48,892 bases of DNA, from the NCBI GenBank assembly GCA_903840265.1, contig CAIMFH010000110.1, positions 1 to 48,892 on the forward strand. Reading direction: 5' to 3'. Origin of the DNA: an uncultured Schlesneria sp. (GTDB lineage: Bacteria > Planctomycetota > Planctomycetia > Planctomycetales > Planctomycetaceae). Of the stretch, positions 15,875 to 24,536 are shown piece by piece. Each line of letters begins with the position of its first letter. Position 1 is the first letter of the stretch. The translations under genes were made by a program, and so were the position numbers. Below the pieces are notes generated by a model. That model worked only from the letters and a program-made list of their open reading frames with translations. It had not been told where the DNA came from and searched no databases.

Positions 15875-18769
15875 TTACTTGTCGACAATTGCCAGGCGTT
15901 TCCAATACGCATACTCGTTCGGGCGATTATTCGATTGGTTGAGCACTTCGATCAGCGCCTTCTGCCCGGCGAATTTACTGAGATCGACCTGCACGGTGGC
16001 CCACCCCTTCTGGGGAACGGTCAGCTTCTCGTCAATCAGTTCCTGGTGAAGGATCTCGCCGTTCACTTTGACGACCAACTGCCAGCTCGCCTGCGGATAG
16101 TGAGTGACATGCATGTCCAGCATTGCGGGCTTGTCCTTGGGCAACATCAGGCCGGTTCGCAAGATGGCAGGTTTGTCTGGCGCATTCGGATGCGTCCGTA
16201 AAACGTCGGTCTGTCCCGCAATCTCCTTTTGCCGAAGCAGGCCATGCGTCAGATCCAATGCTGAGAATTGAGGCGCATTCGGCGCAAGGAGGCGTCCATA
16301 GTCCGCTCGCGCGTACGTGATGTCGAGGATATTGGGATCCTGATTCTGCGGAGGCGGGATCGGATTCACGAGGTAGGTCTTGGCGAATTCAAGGTCTTGA
16401 TAAGTTCTCGCCAGATAGATGTGATCAAACCAGGCCGCTTCCCCTTCAAAACATCCGAGCGACAGACCGGTCAAATTGAACTGTCCGAAGTCGCCGTACA
16501 TATCGCGCACATTCAGTTGCCATTCTTTCGGCATCGCCCCATTCAATCGCAAGGCGGAGCCCGCCGATTGTTTTTGGCTCCCTGCGTCATACGCGTATCC
16601 GTGACGCAAGCCGCGATCATCAGGCGGGCCGTCAAATCGGGAATTCCCGCGAGCAGGTCGACCACGCAACTGGTCTGCTCGTCGACCCAATTGAGCGATC
16701 GCTTCACCCAGTCGACCATCGTTCGCAAACTGCAACTGGACCCGCGATCCCGTCGGTTGTTTCCATGCGAACAGAACGAAGCGATATTGACCCAACCGAG
16801 TTTGATCTGCGATCGTGGCGTCCAGTCCCGCGATCCGAGCGTTGTCGCCAGCGTCCGGCGTCACCTTCAGGCTGACTTGACCTGAAAACGGTTTGTCGTT
16901 GGTGATCTCAACTTGCCCCATACCCCGGTTCAGTTGAGAGGCGAATTCGGGCTCATCCTCAAAGATGGGCAGCAATCCGGGGCGTTCATTCGTCAGTGCC
17001 ATCCCACGCCAGTCGACAAGCGCCTTTTCGTCATTTGAAAAAACTGCTAACTCCAGAGTTACTGTCTTCCCCTGATAGCCGTTGATAGGAACCAAGATTG
17101 GTTCTGGATCAGACATGTTGGCTCGCGCGGGAACTTCATATTCGCCGATGGCTTTGTCGTCGACTCGAACCTGAATCGATGCCGGTGCGGCCTCTTGAAA
17201 GCGACTTGCGACAATCGACAACCAACGCTGTTGAGCCCCGACTTTCACTTTCCGCGAGACCAGGTACAGCCTATCTGGGCATCCCGTCGTCAGGCGGAAC
17301 CGTGGATCGCGGGCATTCGTGGCATCCAGTGTGTTGACCAGTTTCAGCGAACGAATATCACCCTGCGAAGCGGCCCAACCATGCAGGCCGTTCAACCGAG
17401 CCAGTGTCCTTCCGGAGACTTCTGCTGCCAGCGCAGCTGGATCCAGTCTGATTTCAGGCTCGTACCAGTTGACGGTGTCCCGCACATCGAATGGATCGGC
17501 ATCAACAGGACGGTCGGCATGAGCCATATCGGCTTTGAATTGCAGTCGACGCTGCTCCGCAGGCAGCACGGGTAGGGGAATCCATCCGGTGTCGCCGACC
17601 GCTTGTGAACCCTGTACAGTCGGTTGTGGCCCAATAGGCTGTCCGTTCGCAGTGGCAAACGATAACCGCACGAATCCACCCGACGCCGCTGCTCGGTCCA
17701 AGCCGAATTGAGTCCGCCAAGATCTCGCCGCTTCCGGCCACTCAAATGTCAGATCGCACGACGCCTGAACACCAAACCCCCAGCCGTAATCCACAGTTGC
17801 CGATTGCAACTGGCCGCGCTGCACGTTCTGGTTCGTTCGCCATGTCCATCCCGATCCAAACACCGCCTGTCGCTTCGCCTCCACCGGCAAGAAGTTCGAC
17901 AACGGCACGTCCGTGGGCGCATGAAAACGCCAAGTCCGAATCGTGCGATACCGTAACCAGATCGGATCCAGGCTCCAGGCGGGCTGCAGCAATTGATACC
18001 ACTGTTCGGGACGATTGCGATCACCATGATGTCGGGCCTGGAATCGTTCTGTCGCCGTGGTCCAGCGACTGCCGTCAACGGTGTCCATCTGCATCAAACG
18101 AGATTTGAGTTGCGGCGAAAGTGCAGCCAACTGTTCGTAATAGCTAACCCAGGGATCCTGCTTCGGTAGATGAACCTCAGCAATGTCGGCAAACGAAAGC
18201 TCCTTGATACCATCCGCGGTTAGCAGCGTGACAGCATCGTCGGACCAGCGCAAGGTGCGAAACGTCTGGAGGCCGCCATTTCGCAACCAAACAGTCCCAG
18301 GCCGATATTCTTCCGCAGCAGCTTTCTGCCAGACGACTCGTCGCAACCAGTCGAGTCCAATCCGGATATCTCCAATCTGCGGGTCTTCCGGAGGTTGCAG
18401 ATCGACCATGGGGCGCACCATCAGGTGCGCGGGGATGTGTTCATACGTGTTGCCAGAATCCGCATGATACGAAACGACTTCGCCGGCCAGCCGATCTCCC
18501 CCCTGAAACTCGACGTACATCGCAGGATCGCCTGCGATCGGCTGCTGTCGGTCGATGATCCAGCGCGCGGGATTGTTCACGTCGAACAGTGCTCGCCCTG
18601 CGATCTTGGCGGGTGAATTCGGTTCGAACCATTCACGGACTTCAGCCTCTTCAACGCGTGCTCCATCTTGAAACATCGCCGAGTAACGCTCAGCAGAGTT
18701 CACAGACATTGGAGACGAGAGACAGCACCAGAGCACGATTGATGGCAGCAGCACGACGGAATTCTTCAC
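15875..18769 (-). CDS. Large exported protein beside a sulfatase, possible NPCBM-like domain
   Basis: I do not recognise the whole protein. The 964-residue chain starts with a signal peptide (about 1-26, ending NSAER) and is beta-rich throughout. Around residues 305-520 are stretches reminiscent of NPCBM-type carbohydrate-binding modules (for example [13 protein letters not shown] and then a beta segment with FSFAT-like text). This assignment is weak. The GTG start overlaps the sulfatase stop in a GTGA, so translation is coupled and the two probably act together on an extracellular sulfated polymer. The gene converges with the DppC-like gene, 22 bases apart. Confidence 0.55.
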   Translation of the reverse strand: MKNSVVLLPSIVLWCCLSSPMSVNSAERYSAMFQDGARVEEAEVREWFEPNSPAKIAGRALFDVNNPARWIIDRQQPIAGDPAMYVEFQGGDRLAGEVVSYHADSGNTYEHIPAHLMVRPMVDLQPPEDPQIGDIRIGLDWLRRVVWQKAAAEEYRPGTVWLRNGGLQTFRTLRWSDDAVTLLTADGIKELSFADIAEVHLPKQDPWVSYYEQLAALSPQLKSRLMQMDTVDGSRWTTATERFQARHHGDRNRPEQWYQLLQPAWSLDPIWLRYRTIRTWRFHAPTDVPLSNFLPVEAKRQAVFGSGWTWRTNQNVQRGQLQSATVDYGWGFGVQASCDLTFEWPEAARSWRTQFGLDRAAASGGFVRLSFATANGQPIGPQPTVQGSQAVGDTGWIPLPVLPAEQRRLQFKADMAHADRPVDADPFDVRDTVNWYEPEIRLDPAALAAEVSGRTLARLNGLHGWAASQGDIRSLKLVNTLDATNARDPRFRLTTGCPDRLYLVSRKVKVGAQQRWLSIVASRFQEAAPASIQVRVDDKAIGEYEVPARANMSDPEPILVPINGYQGKTVTLELAVFSNDEKALVDWRGMALTNERPGLLPIFEDEPEFASQLNRGMGQVEITNDKPFSGQVSLKVTPDAGDNARIAGLDATIADQTRLGQYRFVLFAWKQPTGSRVQLQFANDGRLGEAIAQLGRRADQLRGRPARGNSRFDGPPDDRGLRHGYAYDAGSQKQSAGSALRLNGAMPKEWQLNVRDMYGDFGQFNLTGLSLGCFEGEAAWFDHIYLARTYQDLEFAKTYLVNPIPPPQNQDPNILDITYARADYGRLLAPNAPQFSALDLTHGLLRQKEIAGQTDVLRTHPNAPDKPAILRTGLMLPKDKPAMLDMHVTHYPQASWQLVVKVNGEILHQELIDEKLTVPQKGWATVQVDLSKFAGQKALIEVLNQSNNRPNEYAYWKRLAIVDK

Positions 18770-20178
18770 TTCTTATTCGCTCCATCCACCTGAGGCAATC
18801 GCCCCGCTGGTCGCAGATTTTTGCCCACACGCTTCGTCAACGCGTCGCCCAAATCATCACGTGCGACCTCTGCGAATGCCGTGAGCTTGGCGACAACTTC
18901 AGGATTCTGAACCGAGACGTTATCAAGTTCACCGATGTCATTCTCCAAGTCGTAAAGGGCCAGTTCGGTTTTCGGTTGTGACAGTTTCCCTGGTAGGCCA
19001 TTCTCGCCCGGCAGATCGACATGCACGTAGTTGTGCGGAAAATGAAGCTTCCACTTGCCGCTTCGAATGGCATGCAGTCCGTCGGCCCAATAGTACCAAT
19101 ACACCTCGTGGGGTGTTTTTGCAGAATCAGTCAGCAAGAGTGAGCTGATATCCAAGCCATCAATCTTGCGAGCAGGTAGCTCGGCACCGACCAGCTTGGC
19201 AATGGTGGGAAGGACGTCGATCGTGGCAGCCAATTCGGAGCACTCACTGTTAGCTTGAATCTTGCCGGGCCAGCGCATGACACAGGGGACACGAACGCCA
19301 CCCTCCCATGCTGTCCCCTTCCCTTCGCGAAATGGCCGCGCTGACCCTCCATGAGTGCCATACGAAAGCCAGGGACCATTGTCGGACGTGAAGATGACCA
19401 GCGTGTTCTCATCAAGGGACAATTTGGTCAGCGTCTGCAAGATCTGCCCAACGGACCAGTCGATTTCGCGGATCACATCACCGTACAGGCCTCGCTCCGA
19501 CTTCCCTGCATGTTTCTCTGAAACGAACAGCGGCACATGGGGCATGGCGTGCGGGACGTACAGAAAGAACGGACGTTGCTTGTTTGCTTCGATAAACTTG
19601 ACGGCCCGCTCGGTGTACCAAGTGGTCAGCTTCGACTGGTCTGGATTCAGTTCAATCGTCTTTTCGTCCTCGATCAGTGGCAGGTCCGGGAATTTCGCCG
19701 TCGGATGCTTCGGCCACATGTCGTTGGAGTACGGCAGCCCAAAGTAATCGTCAAACCCGTGCCGCGTCGGCAGGAACTGGGGATGATGCCCCAGGTGCCA
19801 TTTGCCGTAGATCGCGGTCGCGTATCCGCGTCCCTTGAGTAGTTCGGCAATCGTTATCTCGTCGGAATTGATCCCATTCGCGGCAGCGGGACCGAGAGCT
19901 CCCTGGATTCCAATCCGATTCGGATAGCATCCGGTCAGCAGCGCCGCTCGAGAAGCCGAACAGACCGCTTGGGCGACGTAAAAGCTAGTAAACTTTCGAC
20001 CTTGCGCTGCCATGCGATCCAAATGAGGAGTGTCAGCCGATGGGGATCCAAAACACTCCAGATCTGCGTAACCCAAGTCATCGACATAGACGATCACGAT
20101 ATTGGGTGGACGTTCAGCCGCCACAGCGATCGTCGCCACCGCCATCAGAAGTCCCGCCAGGATCAGGGGACGCTGCAT
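18766..20178 (-). CDS. Exported type I arylsulfatase
   Basis: This 470-residue sulfatase hydrolyses sulfate esters in the periplasm or outside. The signal peptide covers about residues 1-20. The metal-binding pair D33-D34 is in [11 protein letters not shown]. The formylglycine site is C73 in [13 protein letters not shown], which fits the C-x-(A/S)-x-R consensus that requires a maturation enzyme encoded elsewhere. Further family blocks are YGKWHLGH and FTSDNGPW. The start ATG lies one base after the stop of the 61-aa gene, and the stop overlaps the 964-aa gene. The four-gene order suggests one transcript. The substrate cannot be read from the sequence. Confidence 0.93.
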   Translation of the reverse strand: MQRPLILAGLLMAVATIAVAAERPPNIVIVYVDDLGYADLECFGSPSADTPHLDRMAAQGRKFTSFYVAQAVCSASRAALLTGCYPNRIGIQGALGPAAANGINSDEITIAELLKGRGYATAIYGKWHLGHHPQFLPTRHGFDDYFGLPYSNDMWPKHPTAKFPDLPLIEDEKTIELNPDQSKLTTWYTERAVKFIEANKQRPFFLYVPHAMPHVPLFVSEKHAGKSERGLYGDVIREIDWSVGQILQTLTKLSLDENTLVIFTSDNGPWLSYGTHGGSARPFREGKGTAWEGGVRVPCVMRWPGKIQANSECSELAATIDVLPTIAKLVGAELPARKIDGLDISSLLLTDSAKTPHEVYWYYWADGLHAIRSGKWKLHFPHNYVHVDLPGENGLPGKLSQPKTELALYDLENDIGELDNVSVQNPEVVAKLTAFAEVARDDLGDALTKRVGKNLRPAGRLPQVDGANKK

Positions 20179-20179
20179 G

Positions 20180-20365
20180 CTATTTGCCTTCCGTTTCTGT
20201 GGCTTCGAGAACAGTCACCGCAGCCTTCGCCATCAGATGTATTGTTTTGGCATTCGGCGACAATTGGTTCCGCAAAAGTCCCTTCGTTGCCTTCGATTGC
20301 CGAAAAACAGTCGCCAACGCCTGCTCGATAAGTGTTTCCAGCTCTTGAACTTGTTCCCGATCCAT
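20180..20365 (-). CDS. Small helical protein of 61 residues
   Basis: The protein starts [17 protein letters not shown] and is alanine- and lysine-rich with a helical, soluble character. No signal peptide or cofactor motif is visible. I believe it is real because its stop (TAG) lies one base before the sulfatase start, GAAGG lies upstream of its ATG, and the codon pattern fits its neighbours. The function is unknown. The dense packing suggests it is made together with the sulfatase. Confidence 0.6.
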   Translation of the reverse strand: MDREQVQELETLIEQALATVFRQSKATKGLLRNQLSPNAKTIHLMAKAAVTVLEATETEGK

Positions 20366-20408
20366 CTGCGATGACCTTCAAAATCCGGCGGAACAGAACG
20401 GAATAGCC

Positions 20409-20720
20409 TTAGGTACGCGGTTCCAGCACTTGCAGCCTGACGGACTGCACAAACTCCTTGATCCGAACGCGATAGTCGATCATGTGTGGTGCGACCAGAT
20501 GTGCTTTCAGATGCGCGACGCTTTCCCACTTCTCGATAATCAAGACCGCATTTTCACCGATGAAGTTTTGGACCGGGATTTCGGTCGGTGTATCCACCGC
20601 CGCCCCATATTCGATGCAGCCCGATTCCTGGTGAACCAGAATTGCGACCTGTGCGAACTCCGCCAGGAAATCGTCGCGATGGCCGGGTGTGGTTTCAATC
20701 TGTGCGAGTACGTGAATCAT
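20409..20720 (-). CDS. ABM-domain (YgiN-like) monooxygenase
   Basis: The 103-residue protein matches the antibiotic-biosynthesis-monooxygenase fold: MIHVLAQIE at the start, PGHRDDFLAEF, ESGCIEYGA in the middle and the IIEKWESVAHLKAHL strand-helix pair at the end. Relatives oxidise quinols or other phenols without a cofactor, usually as dimers. AGGA lies 5 nt before the ATG. It is the first gene of the minus-strand run that continues with the 61-aa gene, the sulfatase and the 964-aa gene, although a role in sulfated-polymer breakdown is not obvious. Confidence 0.85.
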   Translation of the reverse strand: MIHVLAQIETTPGHRDDFLAEFAQVAILVHQESGCIEYGAAVDTPTEIPVQNFIGENAVLIIEKWESVAHLKAHLVAPHMIDYRVRIKEFVQSVRLQVLEPRT

Positions 20721-20994
20721 GAGTATCCTGCCAGTTCGAATGCGCGTCAGAACGTTGATATATTTCTAACACATCAACTGCTGAAACTGCCACCAGCGGC
20801 TCGCATGGATGTCTGGCGACTCATGATTTGGAACCCAAGACATCGAATCCATTCGGCAGAATTGATGGTCAGAAACTTCGAGAATTTCGACACCACAGCC
20901 TGTTCGCGCGGGTATTTAGCTGAAGGTTATCTTCTCCAAAAGCATCCCGGAGCTATGATCTAGCGGTGGCTTCGCAATCAATGGGAGTGATTTG

Positions 20995-23268
20995 ATGACG
21001 GCAAGGAATAGCGTGTTAGCGATCGGGACGGTGACCTTCGGTTTGATCGCGACTGCCATAATAGCGAACGCGGAAACCAAAGATGGGGCCACCCCTGCCG
21101 CGAATCCATTGAAAGAACGGCTGGTCGAGCAATTTCGCGCGCTCGACAAAAATCGCGACGACCGGCTGACAAAAGCCGAATTGGGCGATGGGTTGTTCGA
21201 ACAACTCAACACCGATGGAGACGAATTTGTCACACTGCCCGAAGCCCAAGCCGTCATTCAGAAACGCGGGTGGGAGGCGATTCTCAAGGCATCCCGTAAT
21301 ACAACGACGAAGGGACTGGAATCGGGCAAGAAAGAGCCCGTCAAAGAGGCCTCTCTCCGACAAGGCCCCCGTCGCCTGGTGCCGGGCGATCACTCCATTG
21401 GGCGTATGGTTCCGAATCTCAGCTTGACCGACATCAATGATCGCAAGTTCAGCCTGAGCGAATACACGGATCGACAGGCCATCGTCATCGCGTTTACCAA
21501 TACCACGTGCCCGATCAGCAAGAAATATGCTCCGTCTTTGGCGGCCATCGAACGGCAGTACGCGGATCGCAACGTTTCGTTCATCTACGTGAACCCGACT
21601 TCAAGCGATAAGCCGGCGGCGATCCAGGCCGCGATTGCCAACCAGGGGTTCACCGGCCCCTACGTCCGAGATATTGATGGTGTCGTTGCGAGTGCATTGG
21701 GTGCGACCCATACGACGGACGTGTTCGTTCTGGACGCCAAGCGAACCATCGTCTATCGAGGGGCAGTCGATGACCAATACGGATTTGAATACTCGCTGGA
21801 CGCGCCTCGCAACGAGTATTTGAAATTGGCGATCAACGCGACGCTTGATCGCCGTCCGTTACTCATCGCGGCGACACAAGCGCCAGGTTGTCCGTTGGAG
21901 GCGGCTGAAGCCTCGCCAAAATCCAGCGAGATTACCTATCACAATCGTGTCTCTCGAATCATCCAGTCACGTTGCCTGGAATGTCATCGTGAGGGTGGTG
22001 CGGGCCCCTTCGAGTTGCAGTCTTACGAAGATGTTGCAGGACAAGGAGCAGCAATCAAGCAGGCCGTCGAGCGAAATGTGATGCCCCCCTGGTTCGCGAC
22101 TCGCCCGGAGAAAGGGGAAGTCAGTCATTGGTCTAATGACCGATCGCTGGCGGAACAAGAGAAAACCGACCTGTTGGCCTGGCTGAATCAGGGTAAGCCA
22201 GCGGGAGACGAAAAAGACGCCCCACTTCCCAGACAGTTTCCTGAAGGCTGGCGAATCGGCCAGCCAGACCATCTTGTGCAGTTGCCAAAGCCAATGCCCG
22301 TCAAGGCTACCGGTGTCATGGGCTATCAGAATGTGATCGTTGACGCTGGAATCACGGAAGACAAGTGGATTCGCGCGATGGAAATTCGTCCGACGGCACC
22401 TCAAGTTGTCCATCACGTCCTCGTGTTCCTGCTTCCTCCGGAAAATCTCGCGAAGGCGGATGCTGATCGTGCTGCTGGCGATGATGAATCGGGTGGTTTC
22501 TTCGCGGCGTATGCCCCCGGCGGCGACGCAATGATTTGTGCCGAAGGTTTTGGGACGAAGATCCCTGCCGGATCTCGACTGAAGTTTCAATTGCACTATA
22601 CGCCAAATGGAACCGCGACTGAGGATCATACTCGATTAGGCATTATCTTTACCGAAAAAGAACCGACTCATTTGCTCCACGTCGCAGGCATTGCCAACCC
22701 AAGATTGTCGATTCCGCCGGGCGACGAGAACTTTCCCGTGACGGCCACACAGACCGTTCAAGCGGACACCACGGTCCTGGCGTTCTTTCCGCACATGCAT
22801 CTGCGAGGCAAGTCGTTCAAGTACGAAGCCATTTATCCTGATGGTCGTCGCGAAACGTTGCTCGATGTCCCTCGCTATGACTTCAACTGGCAGCTTTCCT
22901 ACCGACTGGCGGAACCACTCGAACTCCCTAAGGGGACCACCTTGGAACTGACGGGTTGCTACGACAACAGCAAGAATAACCCGGCGAATCCTGATTCCAC
23001 CAAAACCGTCAAATGGGGCCCGCAGACCTATGACGAGATGATGCTGGGATACATCGAGTATTACACGGCAGAAGGTGCCGACCGACCGCTGTCATCCATT
23101 CCGAATCTGGACGGCCTCTTCAAGGGTCTCGACCGTGACAAAAACGGCAAACTGAGCGAAGACGAATTGCCCGCGGCTTGGAAAGAGCGCCTGCTGAAAC
23201 TTGATACCGACGGAGACAAAGCAGTCTCCCTCGAAGAAATCCAACGCGGGGCTCGACGCCGTCGCTAG
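20995..23268 (+). CDS. EF-hand/thioredoxin-like/cytochrome c/PHM-like monooxygenase mosaic
   Basis: This exported protein of 757 residues has a signal peptide (about 1-27) and five recognisable parts. Two EF-hand loops come first (DKNRDDRLTKAE and NTDGDEFVTLPE, about 51-83). A peroxiredoxin/thioredoxin-like domain (about 135-290) follows, with a single active-site Cys172 in TTCPISKKY and Ser in place of the second Cys. A cytochrome c motif CLECH lies near residue 325. A copper type II monooxygenase-like region (about 420-700) contains HHVLVFLLPP, FQLHYTPNG and PHMHLRGKSF. Two more EF-hand loops close the protein (DRDKNGKLSEDE and DTDGDKAVSLEE). ATG 20995 has GGGAG upstream. Related multidomain proteins occur in planctomycetes, but their substrate is not established. 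Confidence 0.85.
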   Translation: MTARNSVLAIGTVTFGLIATAIIANAETKDGATPAANPLKERLVEQFRALDKNRDDRLTKAELGDGLFEQLNTDGDEFVTLPEAQAVIQKRGWEAILKASRNTTTKGLESGKKEPVKEASLRQGPRRLVPGDHSIGRMVPNLSLTDINDRKFSLSEYTDRQAIVIAFTNTTCPISKKYAPSLAAIERQYADRNVSFIYVNPTSSDKPAAIQAAIANQGFTGPYVRDIDGVVASALGATHTTDVFVLDAKRTIVYRGAVDDQYGFEYSLDAPRNEYLKLAINATLDRRPLLIAATQAPGCPLEAAEASPKSSEITYHNRVSRIIQSRCLECHREGGAGPFELQSYEDVAGQGAAIKQAVERNVMPPWFATRPEKGEVSHWSNDRSLAEQEKTDLLAWLNQGKPAGDEKDAPLPRQFPEGWRIGQPDHLVQLPKPMPVKATGVMGYQNVIVDAGITEDKWIRAMEIRPTAPQVVHHVLVFLLPPENLAKADADRAAGDDESGGFFAAYAPGGDAMICAEGFGTKIPAGSRLKFQLHYTPNGTATEDHTRLGIIFTEKEPTHLLHVAGIANPRLSIPPGDENFPVTATQTVQADTTVLAFFPHMHLRGKSFKYEAIYPDGRRETLLDVPRYDFNWQLSYRLAEPLELPKGTTLELTGCYDNSKNNPANPDSTKTVKWGPQTYDEMMLGYIEYYTAEGADRPLSSIPNLDGLFKGLDRDKNGKLSEDELPAAWKERLLKLDTDGDKAVSLEEIQRGARRRR

Positions 23269-23441
23269 TCTTCAAAGTCGAGCGACGATTGGAGTTGGTA
23301 TTCAACTGCGATACGCAGACGGCAACGGCCGCGGCAACATGACGTGCGCCGGCATGTCTTTTACTGCGCTGTAAGTCTTCCGAAGTTCGTCGGGATTGGG
23401 ATTGAAGAATCAATTGCAGGTGAATCCCGATTCAGAGAGCT

Positions 23442-24344
23442 CTATGCAGGCCGATCCCATTGATAGGTCTTGTGCTTGAGAAAACCACTGACGCGGATGT
23501 TGCCAGCAGCATCAAGCTGGACAATCGAAGATCCGCTGTTTTCGGCTCCTTCGCCATCGACCATTGCTGTCAAGGTGCAGTAGTGAATGCCGGAGATCTG
23601 CTTTAGATCGTTGATGTGGTTATGACCTTGGAAGACGGCCAGGACTTGTCCCGACGCTTCCAGGATCTTGCGAACTGCTTCGCAGTTCTTGACGCCATAG
23701 TCGTTACTCATATCCAGTCGCTGATGCGCCAAGATAATCACGTTGCCGGTGGCCTGTTTCAAATCGGCTTGCAGCCATTCAAGTTCTGCTGGTGGAATAT
23801 TGGCATCATTCCACTTGGAATTCTTTCGCCCATAAGGTTGGCCATCTTGGCGAAAACAGGCATCGAGAACGACGAAATGGAATCCCGCTCGATCGAATGA
23901 ATAGTACGATTTCTGCTGCTCGACCCCGCCCAAAAATTCGTCCTTTGTCAGAGTGTCGACGCAGTGATTTCCCAAGACGTAGTGGCGATCTTTGCAGATC
24001 TCGACAAATTCTCGATTGATGGACTTCAGATAGCCCTGTTCGACGGCAGGGCTGTCAGCCGCGTCGACGAAATCACCGAGTTCTACGACGAGATCCACTT
24101 TGTGCTTCTGAAACTCCGCTCCCGCAGCAGCAAGCTTGCCAATTGATTCCCGATAGTATCGCTTTCCTGCTGGTGGTTTGTCGGCATAGTGCAAATCTGT
24201 GACGACACCGATCCGCAGCTTTGGATTGAAGTCTTGGGCGAATAGACTCTTGGTACTGGCGGCGGTCGCCGCGAGAATCAAAGCTCCGTGCTGCAGAAAA
24301 GCCCTGCGTCCCAATACCAATGCTTGCGTTTCGTCGGTAAACAT
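23442..24344 (-). CDS. Tat-exported metallophosphoesterase
   Basis: This 300-residue protein has a Tat-like N-terminus (GRRAFLQHGALILAATAAS, then an Ala-rich cleavage region ending SLFAQ). The calcineurin-type metal sites are complete: GVVTDLHYADK (DxH), ELGDFVDAAD (GD), VLGNHCVD (GNH), IILAHQRLD and FQGHNHIND (GHxH). It is probably a periplasmic phosphoesterase or phosphatase of unknown substrate. The ATG at 24342-24344 starts just before the twin-arginine motif. An upstream frame to 24473 has no ribosome site and reads through non-family sequence. It converges with the mosaic gene and diverges from the propeller gene. Confidence 0.85.
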   Translation of the reverse strand: MFTDETQALVLGRRAFLQHGALILAATAASTKSLFAQDFNPKLRIGVVTDLHYADKPPAGKRYYRESIGKLAAAGAEFQKHKVDLVVELGDFVDAADSPAVEQGYLKSINREFVEICKDRHYVLGNHCVDTLTKDEFLGGVEQQKSYYSFDRAGFHFVVLDACFRQDGQPYGRKNSKWNDANIPPAELEWLQADLKQATGNVIILAHQRLDMSNDYGVKNCEAVRKILEASGQVLAVFQGHNHINDLKQISGIHYCTLTAMVDGEGAENSGSSIVQLDAAGNIRVSGFLKHKTYQWDRPA

Positions 24345-24536
24345 GAAGCTTCCCGCGGTAAGAGGAGTTTGACAAGCTGCTGGCACTCTAACGTCCAAGC
24401 GATACCGGCGTAACCATTCTGCTTGTTCGACCAACTCTTTGCGGGTGCCAGCAATTGTCAGGATCACTGACAACAGATCATCACTGAAGAATTCACTTCT
24501 GCCGAAGTCCTCATCTGGTCGAAATCAGGCTACTCT

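Noticed and set aside
21967-22629. 220-codon minus-strand frame inside the mosaic gene
   Set aside because: Antisense to a strongly recognisable multidomain protein; no family features.
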